The notes beneath the pieces were generated by a model, which did no database searches, had not been told where the DNA came from, and saw nothing but the letters and a program-made list of their open reading frames with translations. DNA of 38,112 bases from a virus. The translations under genes were made by a program, and so were the position numbers. The DNA is taken from IMG/VR virus record IMGVR_UViG_3300048839_001335, positions 1 to 38,112 of that record; one strand, given 5' to 3'. Shown piece after piece: positions 30,053-37,439 of the stretch (positions are counted from its first letter, which is position 1; every line of letters starts with the position of its first letter).

Positions 30053-30744
30053 GCTACCTTCAGTTTTGTTTCACACTGTTCAATCAATTCTTTTGATGGT
30101 GTAGCCTGCCGCTTTATATCCTGGTATTTCCGCTTCCAGTATTTGCGGGCACCTTCTTCCCAAACTATGTAAGGGTTGTTGCCGCCAAGCCGTGAGCTTA
30201 TAAAAACCACAAAGCCTTGCACGTGTGCTTTTATGGCACTGTCGTATCGTATCTTTTCTGCCACAAATCCATCAGGCTCTTTGCCCTTGGCGTGGCTGAT
30301 GAACAAAAATGTTTTGTTTGGAAACATTTCCTTAAGTTCCTGGTATTGCTCATAGGTAATGCGCCAGTATTGCAATGAATCAACAATGATGAAGCGCGGG
30401 CTCTTCTTCTTCTTCAGCCGCTTCTTAAGTTCATCCATTGTCATGCTGTGGTCAGCAAACTGAATGTTCTTATACTCATCAACCGAAAGATTGCGCAGCA
30501 CATTCATTTGTGTAGTTACCTCAAAGCCTTCTTCCAGCGCCAGGTACAACACTTTTCCGTAGGGCATCAGTACTTTTAAAAAGTCCATCATAAAACTGCT
30601 TTTCCCATTTCCGCTTTTGCCCCAAACCGTCATGGTGAAGTTGTAGGTAAGGCGACCGAAGCTGTGTATTATCTGTGCTGGCAATTGTCCTAAAAATTTG
30701 TAGCGCTTTTGCGATAGCTGTTTAGCCGATAGAACTTTTGCCAT
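30049..30744 (-). CDS. RecA/DnaB-type P-loop ATPase, 231 aa
   Basis: I chose ATG 30744 ('MAKVLSAKQLSQKRYKF') instead of 30786. Walker A is 'VWGKSGNGKSSF' and Walker B is 'PRFIIVDSLQYWR', with an acidic, hydrophobic beta strand pattern and 'FLFISHAKGKEPD' as the sensor-like strand typical of RecA/DnaB-like folds. The basic C terminus follows. Probably a replication or recombination motor for the phage, or a DNA-repair ATPase. It overlaps the upstream 76-aa gene by 23 bases and the downstream gene by 4. Confidence 0.75.
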   Translation of the reverse strand: MAKVLSAKQLSQKRYKFLGQLPAQIIHSFGRLTYNFTMTVWGKSGNGKSSFMMDFLKVLMPYGKVLYLALEEGFEVTTQMNVLRNLSVDEYKNIQFADHSMTMDELKKRLKKKKSPRFIIVDSLQYWRITYEQYQELKEMFPNKTFLFISHAKGKEPDGFVAEKIRYDSAIKAHVQGFVVFISSRLGGNNPYIVWEEGARKYWKRKYQDIKRQATPSKELIEQCETKLKVA

Positions 30745-30952
30745 TGTTTTTAGTAGTGGTTTTACGGTTATACAATCCGCGCTCAAAGCGCTCTAAATTT
30801 TCACGCAACTCCCGCAATCGGGCAGCTGCACCGGCCATGTCACCTTTGTCAATCAGTGCCTTTGTTTCATGCAGGCTTGCTGCGCGAAATGGCACCTTCA
30901 ACTTAGGCGGCTGGTAGCCGAACAAACTAAACTGGTGAACAACCTTACCCAT
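30722..30952 (-). CDS. Small helical early protein, 76 aa
   Basis: The open frame is longer, but the ATG at 30952 ('MGKVVHQFSLFGYQPPKL') is the likely start, overlapping the stop of the preceding gene by 8 bases. The upstream extension reads as noise. The C-terminal half is a helix ('DMAGAAARLRELRENLERFE'). Function unknown; genes on both sides are replication-like. Confidence 0.6.
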   Translation of the reverse strand: MGKVVHQFSLFGYQPPKLKVPFRAASLHETKALIDKGDMAGAAARLRELRENLERFERGLYNRKTTTKNNGKSSIG

Positions 30953-31280
30953 TGAACTTGATGTTAAACTCCTGGTTGACCAATGCCCGGTAGTAATTGT
31001 CCTTACAGGCTGGCAGGTTTTTGTAAAACTTGGGGTTGTACCGGTTACGCACAGTGGTAAACAGTGATCCATCCGGCTTTTGAAACAACAGCAGCAGATA
31101 ATGATCGCTATACGGTATTTTGTATTTACCGTTATCAGTATCGTACTCGTAAAAGTGCTTGGCAGCATTCAGCTCTTCCAGGCTTATTACAGTTACCAGC
31201 AACAGCCGGGCAGTTTTAACTGGCTGGCCGTTGGCATCCAGTAGCTTGTTGTACACGTGCGAGAATTTTATTTCAGGCAT
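30945..31280 (-). CDS. Hypothetical early protein, 111 aa
   Basis: Unrecognised alpha/beta protein with 'TARLLLVTVISLEELNAAKH' and 'YEYDTDNGKYKIPYSDHYLL', then 'FTTVRNRYNPKFYKNLP'. No signal or membrane segment. It overlaps the next upstream gene by 8 bases and the 76-aa gene by 8, so it belongs to the early operon. No function is suggested by sequence. Confidence 0.55.
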   Translation of the reverse strand: MPEIKFSHVYNKLLDANGQPVKTARLLLVTVISLEELNAAKHFYEYDTDNGKYKIPYSDHYLLLLFQKPDGSLFTTVRNRYNPKFYKNLPACKDNYYRALVNQEFNIKFNG

Positions 31281-31623
31281 CGTATACCTCTCTTTCCAAT
31301 GTGTTCTTAATACACATTAAAGTGGCAATGCGCTCGCACATCAAGGCGCGTTCAAAGCCATCAAGCTGGTCGCGTTTCTGGCTGTGCAGTTTTATCTCTG
31401 CGTCAATCACATCCAGGGCTTTGGTGCCCATGCGTTTTTCGGCCTCAATGAAAGCCTTGGCGCCAATCAGGTTTTCTTCAATGGCGGTAAGCAACTCATA
31501 ATGCTGCTTGGTAACTTCTACCTGGCGTTTTTCATCACTCACCAGGTGGCGGGCCCCGCGCACAAATTCAATTTGCATTTTTATATCGGGCCGATTTTGT
31601 GTAACTGGTTGATCCATTGTCAT
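31273..31623 (-). CDS. Hypothetical helical early protein, 116 aa
   Basis: Lysine/glutamate-rich helices dominate ('VSDEKRQVEVTKQHYELLTA', 'KALDVIDAEIKLHSQKRDQL'), giving a probable coiled coil. The start could be residue 1 or 3. It is the first gene downstream of the 340-base non-coding interval, so its translation depends on a leader that passes that interval. Function unknown. Confidence 0.6.
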   Translation of the reverse strand: MTMDQPVTQNRPDIKMQIEFVRGARHLVSDEKRQVEVTKQHYELLTAIEENLIGAKAFIEAEKRMGTKALDVIDAEIKLHSQKRDQLDGFERALMCERIATLMCIKNTLEREVYDA

Positions 31624-31963
31624 TTAAAGTTTTTAGAGGGGTCAAACCCCCCGGTTTATTCAATCATTTAGGGTCAACTTCGCAACCCGTAAGCCCCGGT
31701 TAAGGGGCTTTGGGCGGCATGCTTAACTCGCATTAACGTGGCCATGCATGCTACGGCAGGGCTGCGAATTGCCCCGATGTCTTTCCATCAGTCAGTCTTT
31801 ACAGCAGATTCCGCCAATGATAACTTGCGAACCTCACAGCGGTTTATGCACATCGGTTGTCAGGTTCTACTCAAATCGAGGGGAAGGGCCCTGAGCTGTT
31901 GATTAGCATCTGCTGCCGCACAGCCCCCGACAAGGGGATGCTGTCTTGCGTGAGATTCCCTTC
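31624..31963. ncRNA. 340-base non-coding interval with many complementary segments (candidate structured RNA)
   Basis: No reading frame here looks like a gene. Local hairpins: ACAGC-CCCC (31920-31928) with GGGG-AT-GCTGT (31934-31944), and AAGCCCC (31691-31697) with GGGGCTT (31704-31710). Longer helices: GGAAGGG (31882-31888) with CCCTTCC (31958-31964), CCGATGT (31774-31780) with ACATCGG (31850-31856), CAGCAGAT (31802-31809) with ATCTGCTG (31908-31915), GAACCT (31829-31834) with AGGTTC (31862-31867). Several of these cross, as pseudoknots would. Matches of 7-8 bases also occur by chance in such a length. No known RNA family was recognised; strand undecided, though the surrounding operon is minus. 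Confidence 0.5.
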
Positions 31964-32398
31964 CTAATTCGTTTTCACCTCCATTACATCCTCGGTTGAA
32001 ACCTTGATGCCGAATTCTTTCAATTGCTTGCGGCCTTCCTTGTCAAGGAAGAGTTCCTTCACTGGCTTTACTCTTAATTTGAAATCAACCAGGTCGGGGT
32101 TTTCTTCCAGCACCTGGCTTACATCAAACTTGCGCGAGGTGGTTACAACGGTTTGCTTGCCAATGTGCAGGTAACCGCGCTCCAGGTAAAGATTGTTGTC
32201 GGCATCAAACTGGTCTTTGTTGGCATTACCTATTTCAATCAGCTCGGCCTCCAGTTCCTTCATGTTTTTGTTGTAGGCATCCAACTCATTTTTGATGCTA
32301 TCAAGCAGGCGCTTTCGGTTCTCGCACACCGTTGCGTAGGTGGTCATCAGTTGGTTGGCCTTCTTCAGGTCTTTGGTCATCTTGGTTGTTGTTGTCAT
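31964..32398 (-). CDS. gam: Gam-like host-nuclease inhibitor, 144 aa
   Basis: The protein has the Gam layout: a long N-terminal coiled coil ('ENRKRLLDSIKNELDAYNKN', 'MKELEAELIEIGNANKDQF') and a small beta/alpha C terminus ('GKQTVVTTSRKFDVSQVLEE', then 'KQLKEFGIKVSTEDVMEV'). Mu Gam binds double-stranded DNA ends and blocks RecBCD-type exonucleases, like Ku. Here it is shorter than Mu Gam (174 aa). The N-terminal coding region overlaps the upstream gene by 98 bases. Gene order matches the Mu early region. Confidence 0.68.
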   Translation of the reverse strand: MTTTTKMTKDLKKANQLMTTYATVCENRKRLLDSIKNELDAYNKNMKELEAELIEIGNANKDQFDADNNLYLERGYLHIGKQTVVTTSRKFDVSQVLEENPDLVDFKLRVKPVKELFLDKEGRKQLKEFGIKVSTEDVMEVKTN

Positions 32399-32846
32399 GA
32401 TTGTATTGTTTTAGTTTTAAAAATTGATTTTCGATCAGGTTGATCTTGCGCACGATTGGATCGTTGATTTCAACAAAGCTTTCCATGCGCATAATGGCAT
32501 GTGTTACTAAACTTCTTTCCCGCTTTATTAATGGAGCAATTTGCAGGTGCGTGAGTTTGATGAGTTTATTTGCCAGGTAGCAAAAGACCTGGCGGGCATC
32601 AACAAATGTTCGAAGCTGCCGCTTGCCTTTTATATCAGCCTTGGTCATCATAAACTCATCACATACCAATGCCATTAGCTGTTCAGCTTCATTGAATAGC
32701 CGCACTGAACTACCTGCCCACTCATAACCTTTTTGCAATGCAGGCAATTGCTTGGGCGCAATGGTCACGTTTACCTTTACCCGTGTGCCAAGCAGGTTGC
32801 TCAGTTCAGCTTCACAGTTTGAAATGATGCTCTCAAAATCTTTCAT
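32301..32846 (-). CDS. DnaA domain IV-like DNA-binding protein, 181 aa
   Basis: Residues about 65-125 resemble the C-terminal DNA-binding domain of DnaA: 'KGKRQLRTFVDARQVFCYLA' (the K-R...aR-x-x-x-x-Y-L helix), 'LQIAPLIKRERSLVTHAIMR', matching the conserved signature 'I-x-x-x-x-x-R-x-H/S-x-V-x-x-A'. No AAA ATPase domain is present. It may bind DnaA-box-like sites and recruit or displace the host initiator. The residues 130-181 tail is charged and disordered-looking and overlaps the gam start. Confidence 0.55.
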   Translation of the reverse strand: MKDFESIISNCEAELSNLLGTRVKVNVTIAPKQLPALQKGYEWAGSSVRLFNEAEQLMALVCDEFMMTKADIKGKRQLRTFVDARQVFCYLANKLIKLTHLQIAPLIKRERSLVTHAIMRMESFVEINDPIVRKINLIENQFLKLKQYNHDNNNQDDQRPEEGQPTDDHLRNGVREPKAPA

Positions 32847-33007
32847 CGCTTCATCAGTAAAATGGAAATGAGAAACAGTAAGAACGACAGCACAACACCT
32901 ACCAGGTAGGCGCTTATCGGGCTAAAGGTTAACCACCACACCAGCACACCACCGGCAATCAGGTAGGCTATTACAAGTGCTGCAATAAATTTTGCTTTGG
33001 TACTCAT
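32843..33007 (-). CDS. 54-aa two-TM membrane protein
   Basis: ATG at 33007, overlapping the stop of the upstream gene (ATGA); TGA at 32845-32843 overlapping the next start. The product has two hydrophobic helices: 'FIAALVIAYLIAGGVLVWWL' and 'AYLVGVVLSFLLFLISILLM', and ends 'KR'. Both overlaps argue that it is translated. It lies in the early operon between unrelated genes. Function unknown. Confidence 0.6.
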   Translation of the reverse strand: MSTKAKFIAALVIAYLIAGGVLVWWLTFSPISAYLVGVVLSFLLFLISILLMKR

Positions 33008-33420
33008 GCCGGTTGGGTTTCGGTTTCAATAAGCTCATCAATCATTAGTGCGTAGCTCTCATTCAACACCACGGCATTGGGGTGTATGCTATTGGCCAGC
33101 AACCGACCACGGTTGTATTGCGCATACAGTTGCCGGGCAATGTCAACCCTGCGCAGCGGGTGCTCATGGTGTATGGCCATAAAGGTTTCATCGCGCTGCA
33201 TCCAATGGTTGCGCCACCATGCCCAAAAAATGGGGCTGTACTCCAGCAGGCGTATGTCGTGCTCGTTGCCTTTCAGGTAGGTTTTCAGGTATTCAACTCC
33301 CTGGTTAAACTGAAGCTCGCCATACTCCATTTCGCTGTAGTTAAGCAGGGCCATTACGCGGGCTTTAAGCAATGCCGCTTTTTCGCGCTGGAGTGTTCGA
33401 CTCGATCCTTGATTTTTCAT
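33004..33420 (-). CDS. Hypothetical early protein, 138 aa
   Basis: A charged, helical protein with many tryptophans ('SPIFWAWWRNHWMQRDETFM') and a 'YAQYNRGRLLANSIHPNAVV' middle. I have the impression of small proteins found behind the MuB gene in Bacteroidetes Mu-like phages, but I cannot name the family. No membrane segment or signal peptide. It lies 22 bases downstream of the MuB gene. Confidence 0.6.
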   Translation of the reverse strand: MKNQGSSRTLQREKAALLKARVMALLNYSEMEYGELQFNQGVEYLKTYLKGNEHDIRLLEYSPIFWAWWRNHWMQRDETFMAIHHEHPLRRVDIARQLYAQYNRGRLLANSIHPNAVVLNESYALMIDELIETETQPA

Positions 33421-33442
33421 TTTGAGCGTTTTTAAGCGGTTA

Positions 33443-34306
33443 TCAGGCTGCTTTTTTCATTGTCCTCATGCGGCTCTTGTGTACACCTCGTTCAAGCCGC
33501 CTCAAATCGCCCTCATACTCATTATATATAGAGGTAATCAGTGAGGGGTCTTTCAGTCCGTTTGCCTTGCATATTTCAGCCACCTCATCCTTATCGGTAC
33601 CGCGCAGGCTAATGAACCTGCGGCCCAAACGGCTGTATATTTCCGAGTAACCCTTTTTGTTTATGCGCCTGCCGCGCACAATGCGCTTGGCAAAGAAGTC
33701 GGTGGCAAGCATTACAATGCCGCACTTGCCATGCAGGTGGTTGTACAGGGTAATGAAGAAGTACAGCACCGGGTCGGGCAGTTTGTCAACCTCATCCAAT
33801 ATTATCAGCGGGTTCTCCTGTCGCATCAGCAGGTCTACAATCAAGTCCATCATTTCGGCCACGTTGTAGCCAGTGTTTTCCTTACCCATCTTTTCAAGAA
33901 TTTTGGTGAGGAACACTTTTCGGTTGAAGTACTCTGCGCATGAAATGTGGTACACGTTATGGCGCTTGCCTTCGTACCACTGGCTTACATAGGTTTTGCC
34001 GGAACCACTTGGAGCAGTGATGGCAAATACATTGCTGAACTCTTTGGCATCTTCAAAGTAGTGGATCAGCATTTTGGCATCTACCGTCTCCACAAAATTC
34101 CAGGTTCCCTTCTTGCTAAAGCCAACCTGCTTACCAACGTTGCGCCACATATCGTCACTTATGTTCTCCCACTTACCCGTGCGGATGTTGATAATGGTGG
34201 ATTCACTTACATTGCGCAGGCTGGTTGATGCCTTAGCCTGGCTTGGGTACTGCTCAACGTAAAGTTTAAGCAGCATTTGAATTTCCTTTTTCTGATGATC
34301 TGTCAT
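33443..34306 (-). CDS. MuB-like AAA ATPase, transposition target-selection protein, 287 aa
   Basis: The N terminus is a helix-turn-helix region (residues about 15-65: 'SQAKASTSLRNVSESTIINI'). Walker A 'APSGSGKT' (98-105) and Walker B 'PLIILDEVDKLPDP' (166-179) follow, with the family-typical 'GKCGIVMLATDFFAKRI' sensor strand and arginine-rich 'RRINKKGYSEIYSRLGRRFI'. MuB binds target DNA, forms ATP filaments and delivers target DNA to MuA. The gene is directly behind the MuA gene, as expected. Confidence 0.88.
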   Translation of the reverse strand: MTDHQKKEIQMLLKLYVEQYPSQAKASTSLRNVSESTIINIRTGKWENISDDMWRNVGKQVGFSKKGTWNFVETVDAKMLIHYFEDAKEFSNVFAITAPSGSGKTYVSQWYEGKRHNVYHISCAEYFNRKVFLTKILEKMGKENTGYNVAEMMDLIVDLLMRQENPLIILDEVDKLPDPVLYFFITLYNHLHGKCGIVMLATDFFAKRIVRGRRINKKGYSEIYSRLGRRFISLRGTDKDEVAEICKANGLKDPSLITSIYNEYEGDLRRLERGVHKSRMRTMKKAA

Positions 34307-34340
34307 AGCTTTGTGTTTATCGTTTTACATTTATTTAAGG

Positions 34341-34366
34341 CCCTTGCTGTTCGCGCAGCAGGGGTT
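34341..34366 (+). terminator. Hairpin between the MuA and MuB genes
   Basis: CCCTTGCTG pairs with CAGCAGGGG (34341-34364) around TTCGCG, with one G-T wobble, followed on the plus strand by TTTTT. It therefore resembles an intrinsic terminator for antisense transcription, while in the early-operon sense it is only a hairpin. A modulator of MuA to MuB ratio is one option. Confidence 0.35.
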
Positions 34367-34367
34367 T

Positions 34368-36338
34368 TTACATTTGGTCATACAAGTCATCTGCATTGAA
34401 GCTCCTGCGCTCAATCACCGGTGCCAGCACCTTTTGTTCGGCTGTTTGGCGCAGCTCCTTCACCACAACACCGGCTTGTAGTATGGCTTCAGCGTCAATG
34501 CCCGCAGCTTGCAGCACTTCCTTCCTGCGATCAGCTTTGTTGGCGATGTAATCCACATCTGTTTCCTTTTCTTTCAGTACTGCGTTCAAGTAAATGCGGC
34601 TGTCGGTGGTGGTATCCTGCAAAGCGCGTTGGCTCAATCGTGCATCGGTGGCAATCACTCTAACTTTATCAAAGTCGGTAACCAATACACGGCTCATGTC
34701 AAATGGATCGTATAGTATGCTTACCGGCTTGCCAACGTACTCCATAAGTGATGGCACTTGCAGGTCGTAGCTGTAGCGTACTCCGTTTATCTGTGGCTCA
34801 ACACCACGGTTGGTAATGCGCAGCACCCGGCTTTCATTTCGGTGCTCAATACCAAACTTGAGCAGGAATTGTTCATCGTTTATAAGCCGCTTATCTTGTG
34901 CGGGCAGTTGGTTCCAGGCATCGAGCCATTGTTGTTGTTTGCTTACACCATTACTTTGTGGCATGTGGCGAAGGCGGTGAAAGAATCCTTCAATTTGCTG
35001 TGAAGCTTCAGCGCCAATAAGTGGATAGTCCTTTTTGTTCCGTGCCAGTGCTTCGGTGTTTACACCACGAAACTTGGCCGTCATGTTGTTACCGTTGTAA
35101 TTGTTGGCGCCAATTTTAATGCAGCGCTTCCAGTGTGGTGAGCCGAAGAACTGTTCAATGTATCCACGGTTCTTACTTCCGGCAGGGCTCTCAATATACT
35201 TGCCTATCGATTCATAAAAGGGCTTCAGGTTTTTAATGTCCCAATTGTCAGTCTTTGTTTCGTGGGGTAAATACCAGGCACCGGTAAGGCTCCTTATATA
35301 ATACATCGCATTCAGATATGCGGCACGTATCAATTCAGTGGTTAAATTTTGCGCATAGGCATAACCAAGTGGCATGTCGTTAAAGCTATCGGTAACCACC
35401 ACTGCTATGTAGCGGTTGTAGTATTTGCTCGTACTGTTGTCCTCAGGGTTTATAAACAGTAGGTCGAGTGTGTTGTCATCACTCTCAATCATGTAGAGTG
35501 GTGCACTTGGCCTTACACCTTTGGCTTGCTTCAAATAGGTATTGCGAAGAGCAGCATTGCCTTCACGTTCCATAATAATCTCCTCTTCCTTCTCACGTCT
35601 CCACACACCAACAGTTGCTGCCTTTATCGGCTTGTAACCGTTCTGCTTAGCCCACTTGTTGTACTGCATGGCAATGAAAACATCATCGTATTGGTTGGGA
35701 TGAGCAATCATTTCAAGCAGTGTGCTGCTGCTCAGTTCATCGGTTATCTTTTTCGCCAGGTCATTTCCAAACCGCCAATCAACCAGTGATTTGTAACCAT
35801 CGTTTATGTACTTCTTAAGGGCCGAGTCATGGGCAATGGCAAGTCTGCGGTAAGAGGTAGGCAGGTCTATCTTGTCCTCTTTAATAATCTCGCAAACCTT
35901 CTCATAAAATTGTTGGATGGATAGCTTCAGTAGTTTCTTCAGCGTCTTCTTATCCTCGGTAACTTGTTTCAGCATATTCAGTACACTCGCAGCTTGTGTG
36001 TACTTCTTTACATGCTCGGTTGGCAGGGGCTTGTTGTTGTATCGATAGTCTAAGTAGTATTGCTCAGCCTGGTCATCCCACTTAATCAGGTTTCGAATTG
36101 GTTGCTTGGCTGCATATTCGTAAGGGTCTCCGAAACGAGCTTCAATCTTTTTCTTGTGGTCATCACGAAGTTTATCAAATCCAACCAACACTGCTCTTCC
36201 ATCATCCGGATCATCAATAAACTCCCATGATGGCGATTTACGATTTCGTGCACCGTCTAATGTTCCTTTTGGAATGCCACATTCAAGAGCTGCTTTCCAG
36301 GTAATAAATGCGCGGTTATCGATCAGCTTAATATTCAT
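34368..36338 (-). CDS. MuA-like DDE transposase, 656 aa
   Basis: The layout is that of MuA. The N-terminal end-binding domains cover residues 1-250, including HTH-like 'AALECGIPKGTLDGARNRKS' near 16-35. The catalytic RNase H-like core spans about 280-400, with D287 or D288 in 'MIESDDNTLDLLF', D364 in 'HETKTDNWDIKNL' and E395 in 'NRGYIEQFFGSPHWKRC'. A beta-barrel domain (about 500-560) and a C-terminal helical tail that would contact MuB follow. It cuts and joins the phage ends for replicative transposition. Stop overlaps the next gene region by a normal spacing. Confidence 0.9.
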   Translation of the reverse strand: MNIKLIDNRAFITWKAALECGIPKGTLDGARNRKSPSWEFIDDPDDGRAVLVGFDKLRDDHKKKIEARFGDPYEYAAKQPIRNLIKWDDQAEQYYLDYRYNNKPLPTEHVKKYTQAASVLNMLKQVTEDKKTLKKLLKLSIQQFYEKVCEIIKEDKIDLPTSYRRLAIAHDSALKKYINDGYKSLVDWRFGNDLAKKITDELSSSTLLEMIAHPNQYDDVFIAMQYNKWAKQNGYKPIKAATVGVWRREKEEEIIMEREGNAALRNTYLKQAKGVRPSAPLYMIESDDNTLDLLFINPEDNSTSKYYNRYIAVVVTDSFNDMPLGYAYAQNLTTELIRAAYLNAMYYIRSLTGAWYLPHETKTDNWDIKNLKPFYESIGKYIESPAGSKNRGYIEQFFGSPHWKRCIKIGANNYNGNNMTAKFRGVNTEALARNKKDYPLIGAEASQQIEGFFHRLRHMPQSNGVSKQQQWLDAWNQLPAQDKRLINDEQFLLKFGIEHRNESRVLRITNRGVEPQINGVRYSYDLQVPSLMEYVGKPVSILYDPFDMSRVLVTDFDKVRVIATDARLSQRALQDTTTDSRIYLNAVLKEKETDVDYIANKADRRKEVLQAAGIDAEAILQAGVVVKELRQTAEQKVLAPVIERRSFNADDLYDQM

Positions 36339-36679
36339 CCAACTAAGAGTTTATGAAGTTTCGATTTGAGTGTAAGCAACACGATGTTGTTATCGTGATG
36401 GCGGAGTAACCAAAGCACAGCAACAGCTTCAGCCGGTCTAAAAAGTATGTTCGATGGTTTGTCCTCTAACAGGCGAAAGTTGGTTCGCTTGGTGAACTCA
36501 TTCAGCGTGGTATAGTGAAGCATCTGGTTCACTTCCTCAACCGTATTAAGTTTCAGCTTAAGCCATACCGATTCAGTGGCATCAAGCCAGTCAGTGAGTA
36601 CTATTTGCAGATTGCTCCGCATGGCCCAACTGGTATTCAGGCTAACCTTTCCGCTCGGTGTAATTTTATCCCGCTGCAT
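36335..36679 (-). CDS. Hypothetical early protein, 114 aa
   Basis: Unrecognised. Helical, with 'RSNLQIVLTDWLDATESVWL' and 'AEAVAVLWLLRHHDNNIVLL', and a C-terminal 'TLKSKLHKLLVG'. It overlaps the transposase start by 4 bases (ATGA type) and the upstream HTH-type gene by 14 bases, so the three are translationally coupled. A small regulator of transposition is possible because of its place before MuA. Confidence 0.55.
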   Translation of the reverse strand: MQRDKITPSGKVSLNTSWAMRSNLQIVLTDWLDATESVWLKLKLNTVEEVNQMLHYTTLNEFTKRTNFRLLEDKPSNILFRPAEAVAVLWLLRHHDNNIVLLTLKSKLHKLLVG

Positions 36680-36992
36680 AGAACTCCTCCACTAAGCGGT
36701 TTTTGATTTCTTCAAATTGAGCCTGAAGGGCATCAATCTGTTCCTCCAGCAGGTAGGCATCCTGGTACCGGCCACTTTTGGCGGCTTCCCGGTATACCTC
36801 CTGTATTTGTTTGATCTTTTCGATCACCCGTTTCTTCTCCTGGCTGTAGTCAACCAGGGCGGCTACTACCTCATCATTATTGCGTACACCTTGCTTTACC
36901 TTTTGTACAAGGCTCACAGAAACCCCTACTATATCAGCAGCTACACGGGTCGAATCGTCTACTGTTCGGGTCGTTCTTGTTGTTTTATTCAT
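36666..36992 (-). CDS. Small HTH-type early regulator (Ner-like position), 108 aa
   Basis: Residues about 8-40 contain a helix-turn-helix-like stretch ('RVAADIVGVSVSLVQKVKQG'), with an XRE-like A-x-x-x-G-x-S-x-x-x-V-x-x-x pattern. A long helix follows ('EKIKQIQEVYREAAKSGRYQ'), probably for dimerisation. It is the first gene of the early operon, transcribed divergently from the repressor gene, exactly the position of Mu ner, which represses the early and repressor promoters. Sequence similarity to Ner itself is not claimed. Confidence 0.6.
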   Translation of the reverse strand: MNKTTRTTRTVDDSTRVAADIVGVSVSLVQKVKQGVRNNDEVVAALVDYSQEKKRVIEKIKQIQEVYREAAKSGRYQDAYLLEEQIDALQAQFEEIKNRLVEEFYAAG

Positions 36993-37103
36993 AGTTTCAG
37001 TACCTTCGTTTTTGTGCTACTTGTTTAGCACACTGCAATAATTCTACAAAATGACGAATAAGTCAACATTTTGGCGAATTAATTTTACATTCACTGAACA
37101 TTT
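36993..37103. promoter_or_regulatory. Divergent operator/promoter region (repressor versus early operon)
   Basis: The 111-base interval holds a perfect inverted repeat, TGTGCTA (37013-37019) and TAGCACA (37026-37032), spaced by 6 bases and just upstream of the early operon start. It also holds TGAC-GAATAA-GTCA (37052-37065) and the related element TTTTGGCGAATTAA (37070-37083). On the minus strand, TTGACT (37065-37060) is 14 bases before TAGAAT, a possible early promoter. These are candidate repressor and Ner-like sites. Confidence 0.55.
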
Positions 37104-37439
37104 ATGTCACTGCTCGCAAAAAATCTGAAGGCATTAAGGCTCGAAAGTGGCCTTACACAGCAAGAAATAGCGGTTTTAGTCGGTATTACAGATAAAAATT
37201 GGTCGAGCTATGAAAGAGGCAGAACTCAACCAGATGTAGAAACACTCGTCAAAATGGCGGATGCGTTCAAGGTTTCAACAGATGCTTTACTAACCCGTGA
37301 TGTAAGCCTAATTGCAAAGGAGCTTGTGCGTAAATCGCAGGAAAATGTAAGCCTAAATGCAAGCCTAAATGCAAGCCTAAACCCTAAAAACGCATCTTTT
37401 CAGGGTTCTTTTGGGAATACCCAAAATAGTAACGGTTGA
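37104..37439 (+). CDS. Repressor N-terminal part: XRE-family HTH protein, 111 aa
   Basis: Residues 6-60 form a complete XRE HTH ('NLKALRLESGLTQQEIAVLV', 'DKNWSSYERGRTQPDVETLV') and a short 'FKVSTDALLTRD'. The linker has an NASLNASLNP repeat from three 12-bp DNA repeats (37349-37381). It ends in frame at TGA 37437-37439 after 'GSFGNTQNSNG'. In Bacteroidetes prophages such an HTH is normally fused to an S24 peptidase domain in one protein. Here the S24 part is in the +1 frame, overlapping by 29 bases. Confidence 0.75.
   Translation: MSLLAKNLKALRLESGLTQQEIAVLVGITDKNWSSYERGRTQPDVETLVKMADAFKVSTDALLTRDVSLIAKELVRKSQENVSLNASLNASLNPKNASFQGSFGNTQNSNG
37349..37381 (+). repeat. 12-bp tandem repeat in repressor linker
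   Basis: AAGCCTAAATGC occurs twice in full (37349-37360 and 37361-37372) followed by a partial AAGCCTAAA (37373-37381). It encodes SLNASLNASLN. The repeat length is a multiple of three, so copy changes lengthen the linker without shifting the frame. Confidence 0.8.

Noticed and set aside
30953-31168. N-terminal extension of the 76-aa early gene
   Set aside because: The longer frame would overlap the 111-aa gene almost fully and has a Cys/Thr-rich sequence without protein-like features.
31774-31800. Hammerhead-like CTGATG...GAAA stretch on the minus strand
   Set aside because: The CUGANGA core and three-helix arrangement are incomplete, so a ribozyme call is not justified.
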